Positions 11,030 to 24,654 are shown, numbered from the stretch's first letter. The stretch is DNA of 64,000 bases from Rutstroemia sp. NJR-2017a BVV2 (GCA_002946415.1 NJPS01000079.1:806001-870000), one strand, 5' to 3'. Made by a program: numbers and translations. Notes: generated from the letters alone by a model not told the origin.

Positions 11030-11210
11030 ATCTCTCTTACCCTCTCTCTCTCACTCTTTCTCAATCATACCTCTCTCACTTCCCCCTCCTCTCCCTCACT
11101 CACTTCCTCTCACACACACACTCTCTCACTATCTCTTATATTCTCTTTATTTCTCAATAATCTTTTCTCTTTCTTTCTTCCTTTCTATCTATACCCCTAC
11201 TTTATCCCAT
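11030..11210. repeat. polypyrimidine tract
   Basis: The plus strand is almost exclusively C and T (TCTCTCTCACTC-type runs, CACACACACAC near 11110). It lies downstream of the kinase gene, so a long transcript would be purine-rich here. Confidence 0.6.
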
Positions 11211-11407
11211 CCATTCATTCATCTACCGACCCAATCCATCCATGCATACATACATATATACACATACGTATCCCTTAATTAAAAGAACATCTTTTACTCC
11301 TAGAACAAAATGCCATGCAATGCAATGATCGCTCAAATCTACTTCATCTGACCTCTTTCATCTCACCTCATCTATCTCACCCCATACGCCCCTACCCTCT
11401 ATCACAG

Positions 11408-14400
11408 TTACAACTCCTTCACCACCCTCCCCGCCCCTCCATCCCTCCCACTCCCCTCCCCCCCACCAACCTCCCCCCCAATCTCCCTCTCCACCATCTC
11501 AATACTACTCAAACTCGGAAACCTCCTACTAAAATCCTCCAAATACTCCTCCTTTTCCTGCTGCGTCATGTCCGATCTCAACCCCAACCCCAAACCCTGC
11601 CCCCCCATCCCCTGCCCCTGCCTACCCGACAAAAACCCCCCTTTCGGCGGCGAATACGCGTACACCGCGCCGGCCCCCGTATTCGAACTATTCAAATGCG
11701 TCGGTTTGGGCGGCGCACTCGGTCTCGGCCCCGTCTTCGTCGCCGGCAGCGACGGGGTAACTTGCTGGAGTCTTGGTTTCGCATAACTCAGATCATTATT
11801 AAGAGGTGGCGAAGGCTGAATCGGTTTGCGGAGCGCGTACGGATTCGCGTTGACATTTACGGGTGAGACCTGACTTGGTGGAGCAGCATCCGTGTAACGA
11901 CCATATCCCTCGGCGGTTTTCTTCGGTAATTGTTGCTGGCTGTTTTCGTCAAGGAGGGATTTGACTTTGTGTTGGATACTTGCAGCTCGGGTGACACCGC
12001 CGATGCTTCGTGGCGCGGGAGCGGTGCCACGATCTGCGAGGCGTTTCCGATACTCGGCTGCTGCGTCGGCCACCCGTTTTTCTTCCATGGAGAGCCTGCG
12101 GCGTTCGAGTTCCCGTCGCTGTTCCGGTGTCATGTTGTCATCGGGTAGGTTCCCGTCGTCGCTTCTTCCGTCTGTAGCTTCGGATCCAGCGATTGGTGTA
12201 AGATCGCGTCGCTCGAGATCTTGCAAAGGACTGGGTGTTCGTGGTCCTGGTGGGGCACTGGCATTGTGTTCAAAGCGTTTAAACGCATCTCCGAATTTTC
12301 CAGCCAATAGATTTTTCGTGCCGGATAATGACATGGTTGGCATGCTCGATCGCTTGGATTGCTTCGATGCGCTATTACGGCGTCTATCCTTTTTGGTGTT
12401 ATCCGTTTCTTCCATTGATTTTAGGAAATCGACATTCGACTGTATGTTGTTGTCATCGTCAGAACTGGTATCTGTGACTGCTGTTTCTTTAGAATAGGAT
12501 GGATTCCGTTGATCAAGCGATGGTCGCCCTTCTTTCTCCCGAAGGAAGTCCATATTTGATTCCAAGTATTGACTGGATGGGCGTGGTCGGCCTAAACTTG
12601 ACTTTGTTCTATGTATCGTACTTTCGAGAGCCTCATTACTTGGTCGACTCATCTCTAATGATGGCCTGGAAGATGATGGATGTCTTGCATGGCTTGACTG
12701 CACATTGTATGACGCATTTCGAGGAGGTAGCCCAGGATGTACCGGCTGGAAGTCTTGTGATTGTAGTGTGGGCGTTCTAGAAGGGGTGGGAATTTGGTTC
12801 CGCGGAAGACTAGCTGAACGATGATGATCCGTAGGCATGAGACGAGGGGAAGCAGAGTATAAAGGAGCCTGATTGATGACAGGGGGAGGGGTGGGTGATG
12901 TCATTGTGCCTTGTGAGACATATGAAGAGGCCTTCGCAGTGGGGTGCGTTGGCGTAGGTTGATACACGATACTTGCTGGAACATCTGATGTCTGAAGTTC
13001 CAAAGGATTACTAGCCAGTATCTGTTGAGCACGTGACATGGGAGCAGAAGATTTAGTAGCTGTTCCCGGGCGAGATGATAACGCAAAAGCATCGTCGGCT
13101 AACCTTTCTGTGACACGTTGGCTTATGGGTGCTGTCGTCTTCGGAGGAGATGATGACCCGAAATCGAATTTGCCGCCGTCATGTAACAGGGAGAATTGAT
13201 CTAAACTGGGAAATCGGTTTGAGATTTCATCGCCTACTGGAACTGGACTCTTTGAGTCTAAAGCGGCAAAAGGATCGCTCGCCGTGCCCCGCATAGGAGA
13301 AGGGTTGGGTTTAGCGGGCTGTGGCTGTGAATTGGCCGTGGGCCTGCCTCTTCGCATTGGAACAACATCTGGAATAATTGTTTGATGCTGCGTGGGCGGC
13401 GCAAAGACAGCACCTACGACTGGTGGTGAGACGGGACTTTCCGTAGATGGCAGTTGTTGGTGTCGACGTGATTCTGAGTGCGTCTTGCCAGCATAAATCT
13501 GATACGGTGAGCTTTTGTTTGGCGGGAGGTATATAGGAACATACGTCTTTGATTGGCACTTCGATTCCCTGCATGAGACATGCTTCTCGTAAGACCTGAT
13601 ATATGTTTGGACGGGACCTTGGATTCTCCTTCAACATCGATGCTATGATTTGATTAATGCCGTCGCATGTAACAAAAGAAGATAACTTTACCTATTAAAT
13701 TCTTAAGGGGATCGGAGAAGATGGGGTAACTTGGAAACTTGAAGCTTGCGTTCAATATAGCAAGTTGCCCCTGAGCTTCAAATGGAGTCGTGTAATAGCA
13801 CAGCTTATATAATAGTACACCCAGCGCCCAAATGTCCGACTTCTCATCAATCGGTTGTTTCCTGTATACATCAATCATCTCCGGACTTCTGTATTGTAAT
13901 GTCGTATGTTTCTGCACATCGTCTTCGATCAGTCTGCATTCAGCAGCGGTTGTTGCAGCCGGTCGAGGAGGTGCCGTGGATCCAAAGTCGCAGAGTTTGA
14001 ATCTTCGAGAGGCGGTGGTGGAGGTTATGAGGACGTTTTCGACTTTCAGATCTCGGTGTAGAAGAGGAGGTTTGAGGTAGTGCATGCATGCTACCCCTTC
14101 CGCCACGTCGGAGAAGATCTTGAGGATTTCTGGTTCTGTCAATCGGTTCTGCAATCGAGTGTTCATGAAATCAATCAAACCACCGCCATTACAAAATTCC
14201 ATGAGCAAGAACACCTCATATCCACCCCCCTTTAGCTGAGACGCATGTGAATCGTAATATGTAACAATCGGGCGGTGTCCTTTCAGCTTCTTCATCGTTT
14301 CTACCTCGGTCCTCATATTTGCCAAGTGCTCTTTATCGGGCACAGCGACTCTCTTCAAGATTGCGATATCTGTCCCATCGATGGGCTTCTGCATTTTGAC

Positions 14401-14583
14401 CAGGTAGACATGGGCAAAGCCTCCCTCGGAGAAATACTTTTGTATGACGACCTTATGACTGCCGACTTGGATCTTCGTTCCCGGTGCAAAAGTTCCAGGT
14501 GGTGCATTAGGGTCAACAATAGGTACTGGACTGCCGTAAACCGCAGGTCGAGGAACGGCCGCAGGCATGTTGTAAGAAGCCAT
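11408..14583 (-). CDS. Ark1/Prk1 (NAK) family serine/threonine kinase
   Basis: Three exons on the minus strand: 14583-13692, 13642-13545 and 13498-11408. The introns are 49 and 46 nt and the phases are exact, giving 1026 residues. The kinase domain occupies about residues 47-330: glycine loop FSEGGFAHVYLV (51-62), lysine K77 in AILK, catalytic HRDLKVEN (H176-D178), DFGS (199-202), and SPE in place of APE at about 233-235. The Gly-loop, HRDLKVEN and DFGSTA-type signatures are those of the Ark1/Prk1/AAK1/GAK family, which phosphorylates endocytic adaptors and controls cortical actin patches. The remaining 650 residues are Pro/Ser-rich and disordered and hold short TSDPFAALD- and FSRRFPSLSSIE-like islands, as in family members with long regulatory tails. 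The start matches the family's short N-terminal extension. The family assignment is firm; which of the yeast paralogues it corresponds to cannot be said. Confidence 0.93.
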
Positions 14584-17081
14584 AATGTAAGTGGCGGACT
14601 TGGAGAGGAAATCTGGAGGTTTGTAGGACTAGAATTGCGAGTTGTCACCGCATCGAGAGTAATGTAAGGGGGGAGGGGCTTTGCGTCGGATCGTGGAGAT
14701 GGGATCGGAAAAGACAAAATGAAGCTTCCCAGAAGCCTTTCAATAAAAGGTTTGATAGTGAAGTGACAAAACGCAACGGTCAACGGTCAGTGTTCAACGT
14801 CTATTTGAACTATCTGGCTGCATAGACTTTGTCGAATGTTGAACGGGGCATATCCAGGCTGGCAATTGATACTCGATGGTTTAGCGCAGATAGTTACGGG
14901 CGGTGGGAGTGATTCTGCCCATGTCACCCAGTAATCCGACCAATGAGAAGCGAGGTGGAACGTGTCTCTGAATTAGTGAAGGTCGATCACCTGGCAAGTG
15001 GATATCATTTGACTGATTTCAACAGTGCGGTAAGAAATGGGTGAGTTGATTGGGACTGGGGTAGCAAATAGGAAAGTTGTCATACGTTGAAGTATGTTTG
15101 AAGATATAAATTGGTAAGAGTTAAGATAGGATTATTTTTCGCGTCAAAATATGAGCACGTCTTTTACACGTCGACTGTTAGATATCACCGAGTATCTATT
15201 CCCGCAAGAAGATAAGCACTGGATTGCGGCAAGACTGACTCGTCATTTGTCATTCTCCTTCGATGATTCCCAGTCGCGTCGCATACAAGTATGGAGGTGT
15301 ATTATGGTGGTGTTTTGCAGCCTTGTCAGTGAATCATAGTAGGGCGATCCGGGTAAGCAGGATTCATAGGGTAGGCAGGTAGGGTAGTCTTCTCCATCTC
15401 TTGGTGCTAGAGATGAAATGGTTGTTGTCACAGATCTCACCGGATCAGGCATACATATATGGTATATACTGCGTGATGCTAGGATTTGCGTAGACCGGTA
15501 CGGTAGACGGTAGTACGATATGCATGTCGGGGGTTGGTTTGTAGGTAGCATTTGGTGCCTTGCAGACTGAGGTAGCAAACGTGAGTTTGAATGTGAATGC
15601 GAATGCGAATATCCAAACGAGGTAGGAGGCGAGTCGAGGTCGAATTTGAGGTCGCATGAATGCCGACGGTACTTTATATACGCTATCTATAGATGACGAG
15701 ATATGAATGGCGTCCTCATCGATGAAGTGCCGGATCTCCGACTTCTATTTCGGTGTGATTCGTAATTCTTGTGCCATGCGCGTCTCCCTTGGTCCAAAGT
15801 TGTGGCTGGCGCCTGGCAGGTAGATATTGCGCGATTGATATCTGTTCTTTCCGTCCAGCAAATGCCTCTTTACCTTTACGGTACAATAACCAGCAAGGCC
15901 ATGCCGAGTATGGTACTTTGTGTGCTATGATGCTACGATGTCAATGTGGTAAGCCGGCCCAAGGATGGATTAATGTCCGGCTACAGGGAAGAGCAGAGAT
16001 GGTTTGCAGTGGTTATCGGGTGCTGGTTCTGCCTGGGTGTTATAGCGACGCGGAGGCGTATCACGAGAACGAAGCGACAGGAAGGCACAGGTACAGAGAT
16101 GGGCAATGAAGAATGAACAATGTAGCTGAAGATGTCGATGAAGATGGTGATATGAATTCGTATTCATTGAGACCAACGAGATGAAGGACGAAGCCTGGGG
16201 AAGACATAGGCTCAGTGATTCCATAGATTATAGATTCCATAGCCTCATACTCATGGCCTTTGATTTATCCATCACTGGTGCAAAAGGGCAGAAGGGCAAA
16301 AGTCGATCTTGATCTCCCAATTTTCAGTTAGTGAAGCAACAAGCTGCAGGGATGAGCAGGGACTTGCAGGGATGCGAGGGCGCTAAGGGCTAAGCGAAGT
16401 CGAAAATTCATTGCTCAAGTGAGAAACCTTGGAATACTTAAAGGACCTTAAAGGACGGCCGTATGCCCACCAAAGTCTCCGATCCAGAGTCCAGAGTCTC
16501 GCCCAACCTTGCTTGCTTCACCGCACCGTACCGCACCGCACCACACCACACTACACGCACACCACACGCACCACACACCAACCACCAACCACCAACCACC
16601 AACCACCACACAAGCGGTACCACTCCCAAAAGCAAAACGAGCAGTGAGGGAAAGAGGAACCCACAAAGTAAACCCGCCAATCAACGATATCACGAACACA
16701 ACCACGAACCACGAACCACGAACCACGAACCACGACATCACGACATAACGCGTACTAAGCACTACTATTGCCGGTGCTGCATTGCAACACTTATTATATC
16801 CTCAACCTCGCCGCCTCTGTTGCTCGCCTCGCACCACACGCCAAGGCTGAAGATATAAAAAACAGCTTTGCCTTCGTTTTCTGCCATCGCTAATCCTTCT
16901 CTTCTTTATTCCTGCTTTGAGACGCTTTTGCCATCACTTTACTTTAATTAGCCTTTCCTTTTCATCTCCACAACGGATGGCCTTTTCTCTTTAACCGCTC
17001 AAAAACGTTCTTGTCGGTCTTCATGGCGTTTTTCTTCTAAACGTCTCCCAATTATCCAGATAATGAACACGCGTGTCAAAA
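14584..17081. other. 2.5-kb spacer, divergent promoters of the kinase and MOT1
   Basis: No gene that I can defend. A minus-strand frame at 15445-15657 begins with a basic then hydrophobic stretch resembling a signal peptide, but the hydrophobic part is encoded by a GAATGC/GAATGT repeat and I could not extend it in frame through a plausible intron. Two related heptamer repeats lie at 16576-16608 and 16703-16735. From about 16860 to 17081 the sequence is T/C-rich and leads into MOT1. Confidence 0.45.
16576..16735. repeat. paired heptamer tandem repeats CACCAAC and CACGAAC
   Basis: CACCAAC is repeated about four times from 16576, and CACGAAC about four times from 16703, with a further copy at 16691. 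The two units differ by one base. They sit 350-500 bp upstream of the MOT1 start. Confidence 0.8.
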
Positions 17082-20000
17082 ATGGCTTCGAGGTATGTTT
17101 CACTTTCACAGCTCGCTTTTGCCGCCCCTACCAAAATTATCTGTGCGGCCGCATCGGCTTCTCGGAACACAATTAGCTGACTTTATCGTGCATATAGATT
17201 AGACCGGCTTGTCACGTGAGTATCAGCCTCCAGATCTCAATCATGGCTTCCCCCTTCCACGAGTGCTCATGCTAACCACTTCTTATCTAGGCTCCTGGAA
17301 ACAGGCAGTACACCCTTAATTCGAAATACAGCAGCTCAACAATTAGCTGATGTACAAAAAGCACATCCGGAAGAGCTCTTCAATTTATTAACAAGAGTAG
17401 TACCGTATCTTCGTCACAAGACCTGGGATACAAGAACAGCTGCTTCCAAGGCCTTAGCTGGCATTGTTGATAATGCTGAGAAGTATGATCCCAACGCGGG
17501 CGAAGAATCGGTGAAGGATGAATCAAAGAAGGAGGAGATTGGTGTGAAGAAAGAGGAGCCTGTCGAACCCGTTCCTCTTGCTGAAGGGCAGCTGAGTCTG
17601 CATACACTTGACATTGTATCGATTCTGAAGTACGGAAAGGAGCTTGTTCGTGGCGGGGAAAAGGGTCATGATTACGCGCTGGCTGCTCTAGACCCAGCTC
17701 AACGCCTTGCTCACCAAAAGAAAACCCTGGCTGGACGGTTAGGTCTACAAGGTGAATATTTCGAAGAGGAGATCGAATATGAGCTTCCAGCCAGCACAAA
17801 ACCGAATGGGTCAGGCACGCCACTAGCACGAGAAAATTCTAATGGCTTGGTCCGCCAAGACAGTCTCAACGCCCCAGCAATGCCTACTGAGGAAAGTGGT
17901 TTGAGTGCGAGGCAACTTAATCAGTTGAAACGCAAGCGAAAACGAGAAGCCCAACATGCAGGAAATAAGAACAGACTTGTGGATCTGTCGGTTCGACGGT
18001 CGAATACCACGAATGAGAGCGGCAGCGACGTTGCGATGACAGATGCAGGAGAGGACAGCAAAAATGGCATGGCCGACTATTTCTCACTAGAAAGATCGTC
18101 CGAGGTTGACGAAGACTCGAAAGTTGTCTCTGAGTTTAAAGGTCCTATCATGCCTATAAAATCGGAGCTCGAGGCAGAAGGCGAGGAAGAAGGTCGTGAA
18201 TGGCCATTTGAGCGTCTATGTGAGTTTCTCATCGTCGATCTCTTCGACCCGCAGTGGGAGACTCGTCATGGCGCCGCTATGGGTTTGCGGGAGATAATAC
18301 GTGTCCACGGAGGCGGCGCAGGACGACAGCGTGGGAAAACTCGCGCAGAAAACGACATGCTCAATCAAAGATGGTTGGACGACCTTGCTTGCCGATTGTG
18401 TTGTGTTTTCATGTTAGATCGTTTTGGAGACTATGTATCAGACACCGTAGTTGCGCCAATTCGAGAGACCGTTGGTCAGACTCTTGGTGCTTTACTGATT
18501 CATCTTCCTCCTCCGGCTGTGTACTCCGTCCACCGCATATTATATCGCCTCGTCATGCAAAATGACCTCCAACTCGAAAAGCCAGGGTGGGCTGTATGCC
18601 ATGGTGGTATGATCGGTCTCCGATATCTGGTAGCAGTAAGAAACGATTTGCTACTGAAAGACAATGACTTGATTGATGGTGTCATCCGCGCTGTCATGAA
18701 GGGATTAGGCGATTGGGATGATGATGTTCGATCGGTCAGTGCTGCGACGCTCATTCCAATTGCCAAAGAATTCGTCAATCTCCGGCCCGAGGCATTGGAT
18801 GGTTTGATCAATATTGTCTGGGAGTGTCTTTCGAATCTGGGTGACGACTTGAGCGCGAGTACTGGCCAGATCATGGATTTACTGGCAAAGCTGTGCAGTT
18901 TCCCCGAAGTGCTAGAGGCTATGAAGAAGAATGCCTCTCGAGATGCGGAGCAATCGTTTGGACTTCTAGTACCCCGTCTATATCCATTCCTTCGACATAC
19001 CATTACGTCTGTGCGATCAGCGGTTCTGCGTGCGCTACTGACCTTTGTCGGTATCGAGGGTGAAGGAACCCGAGATTGGATGGACGGTAAAATTCTTCGC
19101 TTAATCTACCAAAATATCTTAGTGGAGAGAAATCAGGACACCTTAAACTTGTCGCTCCAGGTATGGAAGGCGCTGGTAACCTTCCTCGCACAGAATCCAG
19201 ATCATCTATCCGCGGAGTTCTCTGCTCATATCGATCCTCTCATGCAACTCACATTACACCCTATTGGCGTCTCACGGCACCCTCTACCAATGAATGCTAC
19301 ACTCTTCCAACGGCCATCCGGCAATTCTTACTCTTTACCCAGCATCGGTTCTAGCAACGTGCGACCAACCACTCCTTCGGGCCCCGAGCCGCCCACGAAG
19401 AAGCGCCGCAAGTCTACCAAGGTTGTTGAGCCCACCCCTACCTCGTCATCCCATGATGTCGATGGCCCAATGATGCAAGGTGATGTGGATTTGGTGGGTA
19501 TGGACATATTGATTCGATCACGGGTTTCTGCCGCCAAAGCTATGGGTCTGATCATGTCTCTGGTGCCAGCACCAGCATTAGAAGCATATGATGCTAGTAT
19601 TATTCCAGGAATGTGTTCAGCTTTCTCGTCAACGCAGCTCACAGCTTCCATCATCATCGACGAATATGCCAAGAATTGTGTTTCCAAGACCCATGCTCTA
19701 CGTTTCGTCGATCCTCTGCAGAAGATCTTAGAGGCTGAGCGACCACTGCATTATCGCGACTTGGTCAGCTTCACCCAATTGGTTCGTACACAGTGCTCAC
19801 AATTATTGAACACTTTCCGTGATATTGGAAAAGTATCCCAGGGTCGCTTACCAACGCTTGCTGTCGTTGTGGCTGGGGAAGCTGAAGCTGGCCCAGATGC
19901 TTTCTCCATCATTACCGCCGACAAGTGTGTCAACGAAGATTTTGATAGGCTAAAGAAAGCACTTGCTCCTGGTCAGCGAATGATTGCCACTCAAGCTTTG

Positions 20001-23000
20001 TCCGAAGCACGGGATAATGCCTTGGAAGTCATCAACAATGCAAAGAGCATCAAGGAACAACGAGATACTCGAATCAAGGCTGCTGCTGCCAGTGCTTTGG
20101 TAGCCATGAAAGTTTCACCGAAGAAGCCGACTCATATCATCAAGGCAATGATGGACAGTGTCAAGAAGGAGGAGAATATCGAATTGCAACAACGATCGGC
20201 TGCCGCTATTGCCCGACTTATTGAGCTGTTTGCTGAAGGCGGTCGCTCTGGGCCGGCACAGAAGGTTGTGTCCAATTTGGTCAAGTACATGTGTATGGAA
20301 ACGTCGGAAACGCCAGAGTTCTCGCCAAATGCACAGTTTACCGCCAACATCCTTTCGCTGCGCAAAGAAGAAGATCGCAGAGATCATCCCGATGCAGCAA
20401 AATTTGCGCGAGAAGCCAAGGAAGCTCGGATAACCAGGAGAGGTGCCAAAGAGGCCCTGGAGCAGCTTTCTGGTATCTTTGGCGCTACTCTACTCGACAA
20501 GGTGCCAACTTTGAAATCCTTGATGGAACAACCATTACGCTATGCATTCGCCGGCCCACTTCCGGCAGACTGCAGAGATCCTGCCAACGAGTCTGGACAA
20601 GCAGCTATCGATGCCATGTCTGTGATCCGTGCCTTGACACCCACTTTGGACAAAGCATTATACCCTCTAGTCATGGAACTACTTCCTCTTGTTGTCAAAG
20701 CACTACATTCCGAGCTTTCAGTGTTCCGCTACATGGCTGCAAAATGTCTGGCTACAGTCTGCAGTGTAATTACTGTAGAAGGCATGACCATGCTCGTTGA
20801 AAAGGTCTTGCCTTCAATTAGCAACCCACTAGACCTCAACTACCGCCAAGGAGTTATAGAATCCGTCTATCACTTAATTCACGTCATGGGAGACAACATT
20901 CTCCCGTACGTCATCTTCCTTATTGTACCCGTCCTTGGCCGTATGAGCGATTCCGATACCGACGTTCGATTGATTGCTACAACTGCCTTTGCTACTCTTG
21001 TCAAACTTGTTCCTCTTGAAGCAGGTATTCCAGATCCACCGGGTCTGTCGGAAGAATTGCTGCAAGGTAGAGATCGTGAGCGAAAGTTCATTGGTCAACT
21101 TCTCGATCCTCACAAAGTCGAGCCGTTCACAATTCCTGTGGCAATCAAGGCAGAACTTCGTTCATACCAGCAAGAAGGTGTCAACTGGCTCAATTTCCTC
21201 AACAAGTACCATCTTCATGGCATTCTCTGCGATGATATGGGTCTTGGAAAGACATTACAAACATTATGTATTGTCGCTAGTGATCATCATCTAAGAGCAG
21301 AAGAATACAAGAAGACTGGTGCCCCTGATGTCAGAAAGATGCCATCTCTTATCATTTGCCCACCTACTCTGTCTGGCCACTGGCAACAGGAGATCAAAAC
21401 TTATGCACCATTCTTGACCTGCACAGCTTATGTTGGTCCCCCTGCCGATCGATCAAGATTCAGAGATCAACTTGGGCAAACTGATATCGTCATCACATCT
21501 TACGATATTTGCCGTAATGATATCGATGTTTTGGCCCCATTGAACTGGAATTACTGTGTTCTTGATGAAGGTCATTTGATTAAGAATCCGCGAGCAAAGG
21601 TTACCATTGCAGTGAAGCGTCTTCTCAGTAATCATCGCTTAATTCTATCCGGAACTCCCATTCAAAACAACGTGTTGGAACTCTGGTCCCTCTTTGACTT
21701 CCTCATGCCAGGTTTCCTCGGAGCCGAAAAGGTCTTCCTTGATCGATTTGCCAAACCAATCGCTCAGAGTCGATTTAGTAAATCATCTTCAAAAGAACAA
21801 GAGGCTGGTGCACTCGCGATCGAGGCTCTTCACAAACAAGTCTTACCTTTCCTTCTCCGTCGTCTGAAAGAAGAGGTGCTCGACGATCTGCCACCCAAGA
21901 TATTGCAAAACTACTACTGCGATCTCAGTGATCTTCAGAAGAAACTGTTCGAAGATTTCACCAAGAAAGAAGGCAAGACACTCGCAGAAAAGGCATCGTC
22001 CGGTGATAAGGAAGCCAAGCAACATATCTTCCAAGCTCTCCAATACATGCGCAAACTTTGCAACTCCCCTGCTCTCGTCATGAAGGAAGGTCATAAACAA
22101 TACGAAGACACCCAACGACTCCTCGCAAAACAAGGAACCAGTCTCCGCGATCCCGTCCATGCACCAAAGTTAACCGCCCTACGCGATCTGCTAGTCGACT
22201 GCGGCATTGGAACCGAACCCTCATCTGAAAACGAAATCACTACCGAAACCTCCTACGTCTCTCCTCATCGCGCTCTTGTGTTCTGTCAAATGAAAGAAAT
22301 GCTCGACATGGTGCAAAACGATGTGCTAAAGAAAATGCTGCCCTCAGTGCAGTATCTCCGTATGGATGGTTCGGTTGATGCATCGAAACGTCAAGACATC
22401 GTCAATAAATTCAACTCCGATCCTTCGTACGATGTCCTCCTTTTGACAACGAGTGTTGGTGGTTTAGGCCTGAATTTGACCGGTGCCGATACTGTTATTT
22501 TCGTCGAACATGATTGGAATCCGCAGAAGGATTTGCAGGCTATGGATCGAGCGCATAGAATTGGTCAGAAGAAGGTGGTTAATGTTTATCGGTTGATTAC
22601 GAGGGGGACTTTGGAGGAGAAGATTTTGAGGTTAGTTTCTTTCTCTTTTTCTTATTATTTTTTCTTTTTCTCTGCCGCTACCCTTTCCCCAACTCCCCCG
22701 ACTACATCATCTCTCACATGACATCACACCACATTACACTACACTACATCGCATCAATCACATCACATCACAACCTATCATTTACTAACCATCTTCCGCA
22801 GTCTCCAACGCTTCAAAATCGACGTGGCATCAACTGTCGTAAATCAACAGAACGCTGGTCTCGGCACAATGGAAACAGACCAAATCCTAGATTTGTTTAA
22901 CTTAGGCGACACTTCAGAGGTTCCGCTAGCAGCTGATTCTGGGGGCACAGCAGAGAGAGAAGAGGATATGGTTGATGCAACTGGAGAGGTTAGGGAGAAA

Positions 23001-23099
23001 GGAAAGAAAGGCTGGTTGGATGATTTGGGCGAGTTGTGGGATGGAAAGGAGTATGAGGAAAGCTTTGATTTGGAGGAGTTCTTGAAGAGTATGAAATAG
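17082..23099 (+). CDS. mot1: MOT1, Snf2-family TATA-binding-protein remover
   Basis: Four exons: 17082-17092, 17198-17215, 17291-22630 and 22802-23099, giving 1888 residues (yeast Mot1 is of similar length). The first two exons are only 11 and 18 nt and restore the family N-terminus MASRLDRLVTLLETGSTPL, followed by a HEAT-repeat region to about 1250. The C-terminal ATPase shows DDMGLGKTLQTL (motif I, from about residue 1324), DEGHLIKN (motif II), LILSGTPIQNN (motif III), VFCQMKEML, LTTSVGGLGLNLTGAD and AMDRAHRIGQ (motif VI). Exon 4 supplies the bridge helix and acidic C-terminus ending DLEEFLKSMK. Mot1/BTAF1 uses ATP to pull TBP off DNA and so redistributes transcription initiation; it acts in the nucleus. 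DEGH instead of DEAH is the usual form in this family. All key residues are present and the gene looks fully functional. Confidence 0.96.
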
Positions 23100-24360
23100 G
23101 TGGGGAAGAAATGGAAGGTTGGCGGGTTGGATTTATGATTTTCAGGACAGGAGTTGGAGTTTGGGGGGAGGAGGAGGATTCTGTTCTGCTTCTACTTGGG
23201 GGCGATCAGGTGCTTGGTGTTTTTTTCTGCACTTTTATTGCAACTATTTTCTTTTAAAAGATACACTTTATTTGGTATGGATGCTTTGGATGATGAATGG
23301 ATGGAAGAGCTGATGAGGGGTTTGGTTGAACTTTGAAATGAGCGGCTGGCTAGTTGTAGCTGCCTGGTTGGTACACAGACATATGGTATATGGATAGTGA
23401 TATGGATACGCAGTGCATGGGCAAGAGAGGAGATGAGAAGGATATTTATAGGAAACAGCGATAATTGGAGAAGGTATTTCGCGGTTAATTATTTAGTTAG
23501 CCTGGCAAGTTGGCGATTGATTGGTTGAATGATTGATTGGTTGAATGATTGATTGAATGGTGGATGGGGTGACTCGGTGGAGGATTGATTACGGTGTAAG
23601 TTGTTGTATATATACGTGTATGCGAATAAGAACAGAGAGCGGATTACAGAAACAAATGAAGAATTAAAGAAATAATTATTTATGTATATGTTTGGTGCAG
23701 AGAAAATCTGCATTGGAGTTGGAGGAAGGGGTGATACGATAAAAGAGGAGGAAATGAGATGATGGAAAGAGGGATAGAGAAGACGGATCATAAATTAACA
23801 GTCTAGGAGGTAAAGAGCAACATCAGAAGTCTACGAATATAACATTAGCATTACTAGACAGCAGTAACAACACTGACATAAAACAAGACAGTATACTCCT
23901 TCGTAGTTGAATAATAATCCCCGCACGAGGTCGAGGTGTATGCTTGCTTGAAAGATACTCTGTACCACAAATACCGAGATTAAGGACTAGAGTCGTAGAA
24001 GTTATCATGCCCATACATCTGCTGTTGGTGAGGTTGGGCTGGCATTGATGTCTTTTTAAAAATCTGCAGCACGCAGCACGCAGCCCGGCGGACTGGTGAG
24101 CGTTTTCGAATTTAGGTAGGTATTGGGGTTTCGAAGTGAGGAGGACGGATGAGTGGGCGGGTTTGGAGTGGGGTGAATGGGGATCTGTGTTGGATTTTGG
24201 AGTTGACTTGGTGGTTTGAGGTGAGGGGGGGGGACGTTGTAAAAGGGTGTGATGGTTAGTTGGATTGTGAGGATTTGAAGGTTTTGATGATTTATTTATC
24301 TCAGGCTCTGAACAATATATATATGTATTATCGTCAATCATGAGGACCCCCTGACAGAAA

Positions 24361-24468
24361 AATGACTTCAATCACCTGTATACGCTGTACGATATCCAGG
24401 AGATGTTTATGCAGACGGTGTATGATGTGTTGGAGGAGGGGAAGATTGGGATTCTGGAGAGTGTATAG
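24361..24468 (+). pseudogene. relic of a CHL1/DDX11-type DNA helicase N-terminus
   Basis: Thirty-five codons are open and read like the segment just before the Walker A motif of CHL1/DDX11 helicases. LYDIQEMFMQTVYDVLEEGK is followed by IGILES, after which the expected PTGTGK is replaced by Val and a stop. CHL1-type proteins (XPD-like, iron-sulfur, sister-chromatid cohesion) have a YDIQ...M...Y..LE.GK.GI.ESPTGTGKS block here. Both ends are abrupt: there is a stop 7 nt before the open stretch and none of the helicase motifs follow. I therefore read it as a small duplicated fragment or the last trace of a lost gene, not as an expressed gene. The identification rests on recalled family sequence, not on a search. 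Confidence 0.7.
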
Positions 24469-24654
24469 TCTACACCGGATAATAACAATTATATATTTAT
24501 TCCCCAGCGAGAAAATCCAAGATCATAAAGATGGAGTAAAAACGCTTTGTATATCTATATACGCTGGTTAATGGTACTTATGACGCTTGCTTGATATTTA
24601 CAGTTCACTTATAACCATCATCCAAGTAAGCTCTGTTATGTTATACCCGCCCCT

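Larger units (their letters stand above)
9546..11407. other. low-complexity spacer with a fold-back element
   Basis: About 1.9 kb without a credible gene. It contains CAATCT repeats (about 9790-9820), a CTCA run (about 9915-9940), the inverted repeat at 10322-10532 and a strongly pyrimidine-rich stretch from about 11030 to 11210. The right end is the 3' flank of the kinase gene. Confidence 0.5.

Noticed and set aside
15326..15657. Minus-strand frame starting with a signal-peptide-like stretch
   Set aside because: The hydrophobic part is encoded by a GAATGC/GAATGT hexamer repeat, and the plausible GTATAT...CTAG intron leads quickly to a stop without a sensible protein.
23823..24371. 182-codon minus-strand frame
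   Set aside because: Composition is that of translated spacer, with no domain, signal peptide or splice context, and it overlaps the start of the helicase relic on the other strand.
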